Position numbers and translations under genes: made by a program. This document shows, piece after piece, positions 1 to 12,845 of a stretch of 64,000 bases of DNA. The notes beneath the pieces were generated by a model that worked only from the letters and a program-made list of their open reading frames with translations, had not been told where the DNA came from and made no database searches. The first letter of the stretch is position 1; each line of letters begins with the position of its first letter. The stretch is from NCBI RefSeq assembly GCF_026210795.1, contig NC_089438.1, forward strand, positions 558,001 through 622,000, given 5' to 3'. Source of the DNA: Rhizophagus irregularis. Lineage: Eukaryota; Glomeromycota; Glomeromycetes; Glomerales; Glomeraceae.

Positions 1-1
1 T

Positions 2-625
2 GCTTTAGCCATTAACATATGTAAAGGATTTAGACCAATTATTTTTGAATATACACCAAAATTACTTGCAGATTTGATTACTAAGTGTTGGGATGCTAAA
101 GCAGAAAATAGACCGACTGCTAAAGAATTGTATCAAAAACTTAAGAAAATTAAATATTATGGTTATGATAGTGATAATGAATCTCAAATAAATGAGTATA
201 ATGATAAAATCAAATTAAACCGAACAAGTGAAAAAAGATCTAACAACATTAAAACACATCCACAAGCAATATATACTAGTAGACTTTTAAATTTCAAAAA
301 TCTTCCGGAACCAGTAAATTCAGGTAATTTAATTTAATTTACTTTGACAACAAAAAAAAAAAGTTTTACATTACTAATAGACTTTTTTTATAGACGCTAC
401 TCAAACAACATTACGTAAGTAATTATTTCTATTTGCAACCAATATAATTAATAAATTCCTAATATTATGCTAATTTATAGATTCAGAATGTTTTGATTGT
501 CAATTAGACGAATCAGGTAAGATATCTACTCTTTAGTTTTCTCTTTATTTTGTTAATACTTATTAATTTATTTATTTTTAGATTTTAATGAAATTAATCA
601 AAACGAAGAAATTAATATTGAATGA
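2..625 (+). CDS. TKL-type protein kinase, 3' end only
   Basis: The gene enters from the left edge, so only the end of the kinase C-lobe (CWDAKAENRPTAKELYQKL) and the C-terminal tail are present. I model exons 2-323, 394-414, 481-516 and 582-625, all GT-AG and phase-consistent, giving 140 residues and a TGA at 623-625. The tail motif HPQAIYTSRLLNFKNLPEP is shared with the kinase genes at 30.2, 39.4 and 48.6 kb. The three tiny last exons encode a conserved acidic ending (SECFDCQLDESDFNEINQ). Reading straight through the first donor would stop at 337, so the spliced model is preferred because the same exons can be found downstream of the paralogs. Family: Glomeromycotina TKL kinases, probably cytosolic signalling. 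Substrate unknown. Confidence 0.85.
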
Positions 626-2160
626 TTTTTCTTCTTTTTTATAAGAATGAAGAATTTAATTTGATTAAATTACTAGTCTTTTATATTAGTTATTATTTAT
701 GGTTTTGTATGTAATATTTTGGTTTAATAAATTAAATTAAAAATTGGTTAGCTATTAGCTGTTTCATTTACGCAAATTAATTTTATCTCTAAACTACCCA
801 GGAAATTAGTAGTAACATTATTTTGACGCAAAATATTTAGCATATAGTACGTACTATTGAAATGCCAAATTAATCTATTAATAACTTATTTTTTTTACTT
901 TACTATGTATAAACGAAAAAATAATTTTAAAGTTTTTACGAAAATTTTTAAGAATTTTAATTATTGAATTCTAAAATGGAGAAATTATATTAAATATTGA
1001 TAGCAAATTATCTCAAAACTTGAAACAAAAACATAAATGAAAGGATGATTAAATTAAACGACCAACAAATGAAACAAATCGAAACAAAAAGAAAGATAAA
1101 GGATCAAATGAATGAAATCATAAGCGAAACAAAAATAAAAGGTTCAAATGATAAAGTTGAATCGATAGATAAAGAAAATGTAATTGAAAAAGATATTTTA
1201 TTAAGCATAACAATAATTACGATTGATGTAATAAGATGAAGTAAAAAAATGGTGTAAAATTTTTATAGGAAAAGTTTAAATAAAGCTTATAAAGATTAAC
1301 AATATCATAAAAATGAATATAAAAATGAATTTATAGAAAGTTAAATATAAGCTTATTTATAATGTTATATTAATGCATGATCAAAAACCGTCAGAACGAT
1401 AACACTTTTATTGGAAGCGAGGCTATACCGGTTACTGGCCCTCCATTGATTGTCAAAAATGACCCAGACTACATGGCCCTCGGTCCTGTGAATGATGTAG
1501 TAGCTACTTCCTATCCAATAAGATATACACATACAAGATATTAATTGGTCAAACAGTTGGTCAAGTAGTCAGCCGACATTGATCATTGGTTATACTCCGT
1601 TAACCATTGCCATCACCTAATTTTAATAAAAAAAAATAGATTAATATTTATTAAAAATGAATCAGAAAAAAGTATAATAAAAGCTTGGAGTTATAATAAA
1701 ATAAAGGATACATTATAATCTGTCTTTTAATCATCATTATTCATTAATTCACTAATGACGTTCCATAATTAGAAAGTTATTGCTAGTATTTATTGTATGA
1801 AACTAAAAAATGGTACTGTCTCGCTTGTAAGACCTAAATATTATATATCCTACGAAAAATGGTTACTGGTCTATACAATAATGTTTGCACTCGTTCATAA
1901 TCATGATTTTTACTTTTTTTGCTGCAAAGTTTAATTAAAATTGAATATTTTTATGGATTTGAATGGTTAAACATTCATGTGAGTGTAAATTATTTTAACA
2001 AACTTTAAATATACCAGACTTTTTTAATTACAGCGAATTATCTGGAAATAATACACATACAGTATATTATTATTTTTAAACACAGTATAAACATTCTGTA
2101 TATCGGTCGCATTTTTTTTTACGTAATTTTAAACATAAACGTTTTAAGAGACGATTACGA
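626..2160. other. intergenic, AT-rich
   Basis: There is no recognised gene here apart from the short GC-richer reading frame at 1377-1544. A 64-codon lysine- and isoleucine-rich frame at 1045-1239 has no recognisable motif and the low complexity expected of chance frames in such AT-rich DNA, so it is not called. Confidence 0.5.
1377..1544 (+). other. short unassigned reading frame, GC-richer than surroundings
   Basis: An ATG-to-TAA frame of 55 codons lies in a patch (about 1375-1620) with clearly more G and C than the flanks. Its residues look like real protein (for example GPPLIVKNDPDYMALGPVND), not the poly-Lys/Asn/Ile of chance frames. The patch continues about 75 nt beyond the stop with further open sequence in other frames, which suggests a decayed fragment of a larger gene or transposon. 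I do not recognise the family. Confidence 0.3.
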
Positions 2161-3847
2161 ATTATGGAATATTACACAGTTTTATTACGTGATTTAGGTC
2201 GTGATCCACCTCGGATGAGCCGAAATCACCTAGTGAATTTATTAATTGTGGGCGCAGTATAATATTTAAATTAGGTATATGAAATTTTTGAGGCGTTTAA
2301 AATATTATTACTATATTTGAATATCAATAGAATTATAATTTTATTTATGAATTATTTGGGGCTGTTTATCCCGTTAATTATGGTTATTAATCAACATTTA
2401 CTTTCTTTTTAAAATATTCGATTCTTTTTACCTTTTTCTTATGATGAAAAAGTGCCATATTAATTATTTTGATTGATGGTTTTTAATGGAATTACTAAAT
2501 AGGGGAGACTATCGAATCTTAGTTTTTTTTTGAATTTGAGTTATGGGGAAAATAAATTAGAAATATTTCGTTAAAACTTTTGTTATATGTATTGATTTAT
2601 TTTATTATGGAACTCAGGATATATTAATATTTTATTGAATTTAATAAAGGATTATTTTGTAGCTTAAAATGGCAACGTCATTAATTGACGGACTTAAGTA
2701 CTACGGTAGCGGCAAACTTTAGGTTCCGTAAATACTTTTTAGCCAGCTTATATATTAGATTTATATAAATACTTAAAAGACCCATTTTACCGTTTAAACC
2801 ATCAAAGATATATTTTATTTATGCGATTTCGTGATATTTTAATTACATACTTATGTATACATGTCCATACTCCATACTAGATTGACTTTACAACAAAAAT
2901 CTACCATCCAAATATCAACAGTAATGGAATCGTATGTGAACACTAGCGCTTACCATTTCAAAAAGTAAAATTTCAAAAATAATTTTGTTATGTAATTCGT
3001 TACAATTTTCTATGCAAAAACTTGTTTATTTACGAATGATACAGACCAGGTACAGTATATATTGTTAGCGATAGTATGCTTTTGGATGATAAATTTCTGA
3101 CGATCATCTTCCAAATTTATTCACTTTTTCGCTTAATTTGTAGTTTGTCATACGATCTACATGCATTTTTTCATAATTTCGGAAATGCTCAATGTGAACT
3201 TTTTTGATTCAATTTTATATAGCTATATATATTGCTAATTGCAATAGCTATATAGCTATAGACGTTGTTATTGCAATATTGCTTCTTTGATATCATTAGA
3301 ATAAAATCACAAAATATTCATTTTTGTGCCACTTTCGCTACATATTAACTTGAGGCATCAAGCAATAAGTTTTATATTTGTATTTGATTTTGTTGATCTT
3401 TATTGATTTTCAACAAAAATAGATTCAAATATATTTCTTGTTCGTTAAAAAAATTGAAACGTGTAGATGATCATGTAGATCTTGTGATAATCAAAATAAA
3501 AAAGTGTTAGACGAAATTTTTTTTCAAAAATTTTTCTTTTTTTATAAATTTTTTTACATTTTTTTCTATTTGTAAGATTAAATATTTGGATATTACATAA
3601 TCACTAATTAAATTTATAAGTGTATTTAAGTGTATTTCTTTTAGAAAATAATGTGATATTTCACAAAAAATATTTTTTCTTACTATTTTTATTTTTAAAC
3701 TACTTGAATTTATAATTAATGAAAAAATTAATTAAAAATTTATGTCAGGTCATTTTCAAATTTTTATCATCTCAGTTCTTAATTTTTATATTACATTTAT
3801 TTTTTATATAAAATTTTTTTAAATTAAACTTCTTTTTCCAAATATAC

Positions 3848-4800
3848 TATAATCTCCACTTTGGCCAAATGAAATCAACTTCATTTATTAATTAAAAGTT
3901 GTTCAGGCATGTTGAAACCACTTGAATATTAATTTTCATGAATATAGGTATAGTGCTTAGAGAAAATTGCATTTCTTGATGATATTAACTCTCTTTTCTG
4001 TTTTTTAATTTAGAACGTAATATTTCCACTTTAGACAAATGAAATCAACTTTATTTATTAATTGAAAGTTGTTCAGGCAGGTTGAAACCATTTGAATATT
4101 AATTTTCATGAATGTAGATGTAGTGCTTAGAGAAAATTGCATTTTTCTTGATGATATTAACTCTCTTTTTTGTGTTTTAATTTATAGCGTAATATTTCCA
4201 CTCTAGACAAATGAAATCAACTTTATTTATTAATTGAAAGTTGTTCAGGCAGGTTGAAACAACTTGAATATTAATTTTCATGAATGTAGGTGTAGTGCTT
4301 AGAGAAAATTGCATTTTTCTTGATGATATTAACTCTCTTTTCTGTTTTTTAATTTAGAGCGTAATATTTCCACTTTAGACAAATGAAATCAACTTTATTT
4401 ATTAATTGAAAGTTGTTCAGGCAGGTTGAAACCACTTGAATATTAATTTTCATGAATGTAGGTGTAGTGCTCAGAGAAAATTGCATTTTTCTTGATGATA
4501 TTAACTCTCTTTTTTGTGTTTTAATTTAGAGCGTAATATTTCCACTTTGGGCAAATGAAATCAACTTTATTTATTAATTGAAAGTTGTTCAGGCATGTTG
4601 AAACCACTTGAATATTAATTTTCATGAATATAGGTATAGTGCTTAGAGAAAATTGCATTTCTTGATGATATTAACTCTCTTTTCTGTTTTTTAATTTAGA
4701 ACGTAATATTTCCACTTTAGACAAATGAAATCAACTTTATTTATTAATTGAAAGTTGTTCAGGCAAGTTGAAACTACTTGAATATTAGTTTTCATAAGAT
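3848..4800. repeat. tandem repeat, about 171-bp unit, 5.6 copies
   Basis: A unit of about 171 bp recurs head to tail. The anchor CCACTTTAGACAAATGAAAT (or close variants) appears near 3855, 4026, 4199, 4371, 4542 and 4712. Copies share the blocks GAAAGTTGTTCAGGCAGGTT and GAGAAAATTGCATTTTTCTT and differ by scattered substitutions. The last copy breaks off near 4800. There is no long reading frame. It lies inside the remains of an E2 gene. Confidence 0.9.
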
Positions 4801-4899
4801 TTCATTTTTTTGTAGCTGTATTAACTTTAGAACACTTATTACAGCTTATGTCATTATTTTAAATTATAAAAATTAATTTATATTATTGGCTAATTATAA

Positions 4900-5217
4900 T
4901 CACATGATACTATTTGATTTAATAATTTAATAAAATATTATTATTTAAAATTAAATTCATATAAATGCAACTAATATTAATAATTATAATTTAAGCAGTA
5001 AATTCATTGACCAATTCTTGTAAATTCTATGCTCAAATTATGTAATTTCTTTGATCAAATCAATATAAATTCAGTATAAATTATGGTCAATCATACACAT
5101 GGTGCATTTTTGTGATATGGAATTGTGCATTTTCCTATATCCTTATATATAGTTTAGATACATTATTTTTAAGAAAAAATTGTATAAATCTTATTAAAAC
5201 ATGATTTTTTATAGGGT
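4900..5217 (+). mobile_element. 3' part of a CCCTATAA-family DNA transposon
   Basis: About 320 bp match, with substitutions, the last 280 bp of the element at 58682-60209: both carry the series of GTAAATTC-like short repeats, then GATACGGAATTGTGCATTTT (here GATATGGAATTGTGCATTTT), and both finish TTTTTTATAGGG. The other end of this copy was not found, so it is truncated or diverged. Confidence 0.65.
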
Positions 5218-5300
5218 CTAATTATAATAAAATTTTATTATTCAGTAACAATTCAATTTATTTATATCAAAGAATTTTTTTAATTATAAATGTTATATTT

Positions 5301-5317
5301 GGGGGACGAAGTCCCCC
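5301..5317. other. GC hairpin in AT-rich DNA
   Basis: A perfect 7-bp inverted repeat, GGGGGAC and GTCCCCC, is separated by GAA. It stands out from the surrounding AT-rich sequence. It may be the end of a decayed mobile element or a structured site. No matching second copy was seen nearby. Confidence 0.5.
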
Positions 5318-5466
5318 AGCAAATCGCATATTCTAGTTGAATTAAGAACATTTGACTGGTATTACGCGTGACAACGAAAATCATCACAATCGTCATAATA
5401 TCATACTATCATTTGTTGAAATTGTACATGTGTATAAGACTGATCGCACTCAAATAAGCTGCTAGT

Positions 5467-7119
5467 GGTATTATTAAAATTGCATATTCTGCTATTAAGT
5501 TTTTCGATATATCTGGATAATCGAACGATTCAATCAGTTTATATTAATATTATTCACTATGAACACATAAAGAAAAAAGAACCGGTAATTCAATTATAGA
5601 TTGGTACTGTATACGCAATTCATATATTCTTTTCATCTTCATAATCATTATACATAATTAACTTTTAACTTCGCTTGAATTTCTGACATTTTTTTTTTAA
5701 GCTTATAAATTCGTTTTTATAATGGTCAAAAATATCGCGTCGAAATAGAGTTATACTAGTTTTTTTTTGATAAGGAACGATTTCGATTAGGTTCTTGTCC
5801 TAGTTTAGTTGTTATGTATAATATTCGGCGTAAAAAAAATCATTCGTTGAACAACCGAATTAATATTTTTATTTTTCGTTTTATTTTTGTTTTATTTTAA
5901 TTTGAATAATTACAGTATTATTCAAAATATAATATATTTTCACTATCTTTTTTACTTAATGATACAGAAATTAATTGATATTAATTAGCAGTAATTGAAT
6001 TATGAATTGATATTAATGTAACCCAAACTCAAATCAAACTAAATTGGAATATTCGAGGATAATTTGGACAGGTTTTAGATAGAAGAATCACGTGATTGAT
6101 AATTCAAACTTTTGAAGGAACTTAACTTATTAGCGTATATTTCTATTTTTTTCAAATATAAAATGTTAGACTTCGATACTTTTAAAAATAAACATGCCTT
6201 AATGACATTTCACGTGTCAGAGAACTGATAATTGACGAATTTATCTAAAATTTATGATATATAATGTTTCACGGCATAAAATTTTAGATCCCGCTAAAAC
6301 TTTTTTTTCTTTATTTAACGTAATCACAATATTATGAGATTAAATTATTATTGATATCTAAGATTAGAATGTCAAATAATGCATTTTTGATTTAAGAAAT
6401 TAGTAAGATGAAAATTTATAATAATATTTATTAAATTAGATTTATCGGGTACAGATTTTTTCTTTTTATATGAAGAACCGAATTTTTTATATCTAACGCA
6501 ATCGAAGATGAAGAAATGAATTACATGTTACGTATGGCTTTAATAATTATTTTAATTTGATTATTTGATTATTGATGAAAAATTAGACTAGTGATCGTAT
6601 CTTTAAATACTGTATTATATATTTTTTTTATTTTTTATTTTTTATTTTTATTTTTTTTTTAAAAAAAAAGAAAGAACGAAGCAATATTTTTACCGAATTA
6701 GAAGAAAGAAAAAAATGAAAAAAATATCCAGCAAAACTAGATTTTTAAATAAAACTACAGAATTTTTTTTTTTGTTTTAACGTTTAAGATATATAAATAT
6801 ACGTAAATTTTTATTACTAAAATATTTACGAGAATTATACACGATATATTTATTCTCTCGAAAAAATTTACATATATCCAATATATCAAAATCAGAGGTA
6901 AATTCATTTTTACAGTTTTGTATTGATCAATCATTTTAAAGTTAACTTCACATAATTCATATATGTTTCCCGTATAGCTTAAAAAAATATTACTTTATTA
7001 CAAATAATTTTGCTTAATTACGTAATAACGATTCTTTACCGTAATACAAAGTCGAATACATTTTTTTTCCCATAATTTTAAAAAGTTACTAATGTCCAAA
7101 AAAAAATTTAATAAATTTA
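5467..7119. other. intergenic, no gene seen
   Basis: AT-rich sequence with poly-T/poly-A stretches around 6620-6670. No coding, RNA or repeat feature is supported. The last part (about 6900-7119) is the 3' flank of the minus-strand PH-domain gene. Confidence 0.5.
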
Positions 7120-10100
7120 TCATTTCATTTCCCTTTCTTTACAAGCCCTTTCAATTTCCACATTAATAGCCCAAACCCATTCCTCTCTCTCAATTTTACT
7201 TCTAGTTCTAAAAACCCGAATTTTTCCAGGATTATTTAACCTTGTCTTCTTTTTAAAACAAATAACATTTCCCTTTTCTTTTTTATCCTTCCCAATATAA
7301 AGTGATTGTTCTCCTTGCCATATAACAAAAGTGCAATCTTCATCATTATCAAAACAATGCATACCATCGGGATATATTCTCGGTAGTCTATGTATTCCGT
7401 TACTTCTGGCATTAAATTTTGATGTACTCGAATAAAGTAAATCATTTTCTGTTACCTTTCCAGAATATACGTAACAATCCGCTAAATTAATATTTTCATA
7501 ACGTTTATGATAGCATCGTTGTTTTGATACACCATTTATTAAATTACGCGTATATAAATTATAGCATATTAAACGTCCTCTTGTGAGAATATAATGATAA
7601 TTTCGGAATGTGCCATGAAGATGTGATTTTCGATATAATAAACCTCCTTTCTATAAAAAAAAGAAATACGTTCAAGTTAAATAGTTAATTAAAGAGTTAT
7701 TACATATCTTTCTCCACTTTATAATACAAATAAAATTTTGTCTTACAGTAATTCCACGACATCCATTTAGAATACACCAATGCCATATTGTTGGATTTAC
7801 ATAAGTTTGAAAATTATTCCAATGACTATGTAATTCATTTAGACTGTGACTATCATCATCTTCATAATCATTATTCTCATTCACTTTGGCCATATTAATT
7901 CGTAATTGGACATCTGATACTTTTCGGGCTTTCCAATATTTTATGAGTTCTTTCAATCGTTTAATCCATTCAAGCATGGTTTGTCTATTATAAGCCTATT
8001 TATAAAATTAAATAATATTAAATCAAAAAATAAAATATTTAGGCCATAAATTTTTATTCAAAGTCTCTTTCCTCACCTGTAAAACAACACTTCTACCATT
8101 ATTTAAAACTAATTGGAAAGGACATCCGTGATTCTCCATTTCCGTAACTCCATAAATTTCTTCAACACTCTTCACCTCCGCCACATCAACCAGATTTATA
8201 AATGCAATAGCATTTATGATTTGCTTTATACGTCTTTTTGTATCGGCTCTCATGAAAGCATCAGTTTGTGCACATTGTTCTTGAGATTGTGGTGCGACAG
8301 CATATATCAATGGTTGAACAATTTGACTTCCTTCATCATTTGAAATTGAAGAAGTTGGTTGTGGTGGAGGACTTGTTGCGAATGGTTTTAGAAAAAAAAG
8401 ATAATTATCATGAGAAGTAAAATATAATCTTTTTGGTTTCCATTTTCCCTTATTATTTGTAACTCGAATAAGGTATCCTTCTACTGGTGGAGGTTCCTAT
8501 GGATTAACACATAATGTTCAACAGTTATAACTTTTTCATTCACGTAAACGAAGAAAATAAAAAAAAAATCTTAATACAAACAAATAATTTCGTTCCATCA
8601 CGTAAATAAACAAAAGTCGGATAATGTTCAGTTGGACGTAATTGAAGCTGATGAGTCTAAAAATTAATAATAGTTAATTTTCTTTTTTAATAAAATAATT
8701 TTTTTTTTTAATTACACTTTCTATATTTACCCCTTCAATAAATTGTGGACAAGCCAATAAATCATTTCTAACCTTCCCTTCCTCGTTTTTCTCCCAAACA
8801 ATCCACTCTAATTGATCATATCTCTTCCAACATAATCTCAAATCACAAGATTTTAGCCATTCATTTAATATATCTTCCCATTCCGGTTCGCCGCTCAATT
8901 CATCTAAAACTAATTTAGTAACTTCCTCTGCCGTGATTTGATAAGCTTGAAAATTCTCTAATGGAATTTTTACGTGAACATCCAGATCTGGTATATATAC
9001 TTCACACGATGAAGGCATTGGTTTGACTGATGGCTCGCCGAGTGTAACATATAATGAACGATACCATTCAATACTTTGTTCTACAGTCTTTGGGTTTATT
9101 AAAAAAAGTTTTGTTTTAGATTTAGATTTTTGCTTAAGTGCAATGGTACAATCAACTGCTGAAAAAAGCGTCAACCGTATTGGTTTGTTGAACCTCATTT
9201 TATCAACTCGAGTTTTCTAAATAAATAAAATTTAATAAATTTAACAGAATAATAAAATAAATCATTTCTTATTAAAAAAAAAAATTAAAGCATCATACAT
9301 CATCTTCGTATAGTTCTATTATTCCTGAACGTAGTTTAACAATGTATTCTCTCCAACCTGATGAATGAGTTAAATATTTTCTAGGAGGATGTCTCCTTAA
9401 AAAAGGACCACCGTACCGCCGTATTGTTTCATGATTATTCAAGCGCTCTACTCTAATTAACATGCGATCTTCTTTAATAATCATTTCAGGTTCACATATA
9501 GGATGTGATATAGATTTAGCTTCTAAATTACCCATATTACTAGAAATTGCATTATCATCGTTAAGGGATTTAGCATTCTCTACATCATTTTCACGAACAT
9601 CATTGATTTCAATATTACTATCATGAACATGATTTGGATCTGTTTCTTCGTTAACATTTTCATTTGACCTTGGAGTATCATGAGATTGTTGCTTAAAAAC
9701 ATCTAACATATAATTTGTACCAAAAAATTCAGAATCTTTCATAAAGTGACGATGTGAAGGTGTATTAGGATATGAACGTAACTCTTCATTTGGTGTATAA
9801 AATATTTCATTACTGAACAAAGAACCATTACACCCATTATCATGATCAGCCAGAATTTCTTCAGGTTCGGAAACTAAGAAAGGCGCATCCGTAATTTGAG
9901 GTAAAGCTTCAGAACTTGGAAGAAAAAAAAAATAATAAAATTTTAATTATTAAAATATTATTATATACATAATTTTTTTTTTTCTCACGCTATCTCACTT
10001 AAAAAATTCAAATTAATTAAAAAAAAAATATAAATACTTTTGATTATCGGGAATTTCATAGAAATCCAACGAAGACATATTTGTAGGACCTTTAACTTCA

Positions 10101-10372
10101 GGTTCGGCTCTAAACGTTCTTTGTCTATTAGGACCTTTATGGTGAGTAGCTTGTTCACTTTTAGAAAACCAAAAAGAACTTTTTTTGTACGACCAATTTG
10201 TGGGAGTCGGACCTATGAAAATCCTACGTGTTGTAGAGTGAAGATGTTTCGACATTGATTTGGAAATAAAAGAATCATTCAACGATAATGAATGTTGTGG
10301 AGTCCATTGAATATAAGAGTTTCGATTTTTAAAACCGGTACTGCTACCGACGTAACCAGAGTCTGTGGCCAT
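7120..10372 (-). CDS. PH-domain protein, 908 residues, seven exons
   Basis: Exons (minus strand) are 10372-10038, 9914-9299, 9216-8716, 8656-8582, 8496-8077, 7995-7747 and 7650-7120. All introns are GT-AG, 59-123 nt, and the joined length is 2727 nt with no internal stop. The N-terminal ~220 residues are Ser/Asn/Glu-rich and probably disordered. A first PH-like domain starts near residue 280 (SGWREYIVKLRSGIIELYED, continuing across an intron to FLINPKTVEQSIEWYRSLY). A second PH-like part starts around residue 510 (EGYLIRVTNNKGKWKPKRLY) and a third lobe lies at the C-terminus (KGGLLYRK... to EREEWVWAINVEIERA). The arrangement recalls fungal PH proteins of the yeast YHR131C/YNL144C or fission-yeast Meu6 type, but that name is from memory. 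Expected role: phosphoinositide or protein binding at membranes. The start is the first ATG of an open exon with no upstream in-frame exon seen. Confidence 0.9.
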
Positions 10373-11822
10373 TTTTTTTTCACAATGTAATGGATGATTA
10401 AAATAATTTTAAAGAGAAAAGTTGAATTATATTAAAATAAATTAATAAAATAAAAAAAAAAAAAATAATGGGAAAATTTAGGGAGAGAGAGTAATAGTAT
10501 TCAAGAAAAATCAAGCTTATGCATTTAATGGATTCGAACAATATTAAAGGGATGTGTAACAGAAATTATTACATCATATTCAATGCCGACAATTGGCAAA
10601 ATTGCTATATTCAGAAAAAATGCTTATGATCTGCATGTGACGAAAGTCTGACGCCCCTACAATTCGTACAAATCGTAGAAAATCGTACAAATCAAAAATG
10701 GCGCATTTGGCACACTTGGCACGTTGAGTCACGTGACTCTTGTATAACGTCATTAATTTATCTTCAGAATAGGAAATAAAACAATAAATAAATACACCAA
10801 TTATGCCCAAATAACGTTAAAATGACGAAAACAAACAAATACATTATAACATTTCTACCTAATTCTTAGAACATTCAAAATCCAAAATTATCTTGATAAT
10901 AATAATTGTCATTACTGACAAAAAAGGTTAACACTATTAAGGTTAAAATGTTTGTGATTTTCAGCCAAATAGAAACACATTCCTAAATTGGGCATTTGGC
11001 CATAATTACTTGAAACCCGGCTCGGCCCGGAACTAATTATGAATATATGCCGAGCCCAAGTCCCGGCCCTGCCCGGATCGGAATTCTCATTTTTTACGTC
11101 ATATTGTTTAAAAATTTATTATTTCATTATTTTTAGTGTTTTTAAAACCAGTTATTTTTATTTTATTTATTTATTTATTTTTTTTTAATAAAGAATAGAA
11201 GAAATAATTAGTACGTGATAATGTAGATCATATAAAATATATTGTATTTTCGGCAAATACACAGTGAAATTCGATATAATGGAACCATCCGTTCCATTAG
11301 TAAAATATGTCAAAAATCAACCTTGTAAACATTTAAAATATACTGTATAAAGTAAAATAATAAAAATTCATAAATTCACATAAATAATAATATTTATGCC
11401 GTGAGATTGTCATTAAAATTGACGCAACAATTTGATGATCTTTGTCAATCATTTACCCATTATCTATTTCCTTATTTAATACAAGCCCCTGAAATATATT
11501 AATTTAGTTGTATTCCGTTTTCCAGCGGAAATCCAGAAGTTCATGGTACAATATTCCGACATTCTAATTCCGATACTCAAGATCCTGACAAAATCTTAAT
11601 CCCAATTTGGCCAATTTGGCCAGAATTAACGAAAATCCGGGTTTATCAGTGTAACATTCACTAATGAAAATGATATGATCAAAAAACCATAAGTTCATAA
11701 CTTTTAACAAATTTTATATAATCTATTCAAATAAAATTTGGGCTGATAGGATTAAAAATCTTGAAGTATCAATAGGTATGATATCGGAAAGGCGATAGAA
11801 ATAACGTTATTTCTCGGGTCTG
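10373..11822. other. intergenic with GC-rich dispersed repeat
   Basis: This is the 5' flank of the PH-domain gene. A 14-bp palindrome with an E-box core (GAGTCACGTGACTC) lies near 10725. At about 11010-11090 is a patch rich in CCCGG/GGCCCGG motifs; a diverged inverted copy lies at about 46680-46800. No gene is supported. Confidence 0.5.
11010..11090. repeat. GC-rich dispersed repeat (CCCGG motifs)
   Basis: A patch with repeated CCCGG-type words (CCCGGCTCGGCCCGG, then CCCGGCCCTGCCCGG) in otherwise AT-rich DNA. Similar words occur in the opposite orientation around 46680-46800. It is probably a dispersed repeat family of unknown kind. Confidence 0.4.
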
Positions 11823-12020
11823 CCCTATAAAAAATTTTATCCAAATATTTCCATTATTTCTCCGTGTCTTCCGTAAAATTCTGTGAAAATGATACATTCA
11901 CGGATATCCGTGTTAGCGAGATGAAAATTTCCATGATTTAAGGCTATAAATTCCATTAAAATGATACATTCACGGAAAAAAACATGGAAAGGTAAAACAC
12001 GGATCAGATTTTTTACAGGG
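11823..12020. mobile_element. 198-bp MITE, CCCTATAA family, 3-bp target duplication
   Basis: The element begins CCCTATAAAAAATTTTATCC and ends with an imperfect inverted copy (GGATCAGATTTTTTACAGGG). It is flanked on both sides by CTG (11820-11822 and 12021-12023), consistent with a 3-bp target-site duplication. The inside holds repeated GATACATTCACGGA words. Terminal bases and target duplication length match the larger element at 58682-60209. Confidence 0.75.
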
Positions 12021-12418
12021 CTGTTAGCATATCATCATTGCAGAATGTTACAAGAAAATTGGTTTAACGGTGTATCCTCTCATCAATCATTTATGCATTT
12101 TATTAAAATATAAAATAATCTGTTTCAAAAAAAAAAAAATTCTGTTTTTACTGGCCGTTAAACCTTTTTCGTTAACTGAAAGCCGATCAAAAATATATAT
12201 ATATATAGTAAATATTATGACCAAATAAGTAGTTTAAAAGGGTTACGGTAGAAGCCATTTCACCGAAGGGACGTTTCGCCAAAGGGGCGTTTCGCCAAAG
12301 CCATTTCGCCGAAAATGATAGAAATGATAGCGATTATCACTTTTATAAAAATATTAATCGCGCAATTAAAATAAAATTTTTTTTTTTTATTTATTTATTA
12401 AATTACATCTGATTATTA

Positions 12419-12641
12419 CAGCTGTACGGGACACCTAATAGTTTACCGAGAGACAACTCGGTACATTCGGTAAAACTTGGTAAAGTTCAGAATAAGGTAA
12501 AACCATATCGTTAGATTTGGAGCACTGGTCCGAGAACAGTGGTGTAGTTTTTATTTTATTCTGAGTTATACCGAATCTTACCGAGTTTCTCTCGGCATGG
12601 AGTAAAAATGATGGGTGTCCCGTATATTATGAAATCAGCTG
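12419..12641. mobile_element. mariner-like MITE, TA target duplication
   Basis: A 223-bp palindromic element with ends CAGCTGTACGGGACACC and GGTGTCCCGTATATTATG...CAGCTG, flanked by TA on both sides. The inside contains inverted ACCGAG/CTCGGT words. The ends resemble those of the element at 14205-14433, so both are probably mobilised by the same Tc1/mariner-type enzyme. No coding capacity. Confidence 0.7.
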
Positions 12642-12845
12642 TAAACCAGTTGTAAACCTATAATGGTGTAGTTAGCTGAAAAACGGAGCTGAATTCCTGA
12701 TTGCAGATCATCCTGACCCGGCAAATGACAAATGTGTAAAATAAAACTTAGACGTTGAATAATATCTTCGATTCTTACTTGTGTACTTTAATATTTTCAT
12801 TTTATAGTTTCTATTTTACATTCTTTTGCCCCGACACCTAATTTT

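Larger units (their letters stand above)
2164..5466 (+). pseudogene. degraded UBE2D/Ubc4-like E2 gene (scattered exons)
   Basis: Three pieces of a ubiquitin-conjugating enzyme lie in gene order. Near 2185-2212 is the exon-2 motif DLGRDPP. At 2881-2965, directly after a TAG acceptor, is the exon-4 sequence including the HPNI motif and the active-site cysteine (IYHPNINSNGIVC), then a stop, then the end of the exon (ALTISK-like). At about 5411-5466 is the C-terminal exon (EIVHVYKTDRT), ending in an early stop. Exons 3 and 5 were not found, and roughly ten codons after the cysteine are deleted. The 171-bp tandem array and a transposon end lie between the exon-4 and exon-6 relics, so the former intron has been invaded. 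The joining of the distant last piece to the others is inferred. Confidence 0.6.

Noticed and set aside
9023-9220. Plus-strand frames opposite the PH-domain gene (also 8113-8343 and 10040-10258)
   Set aside because: They are antisense shadows of well-supported exons.
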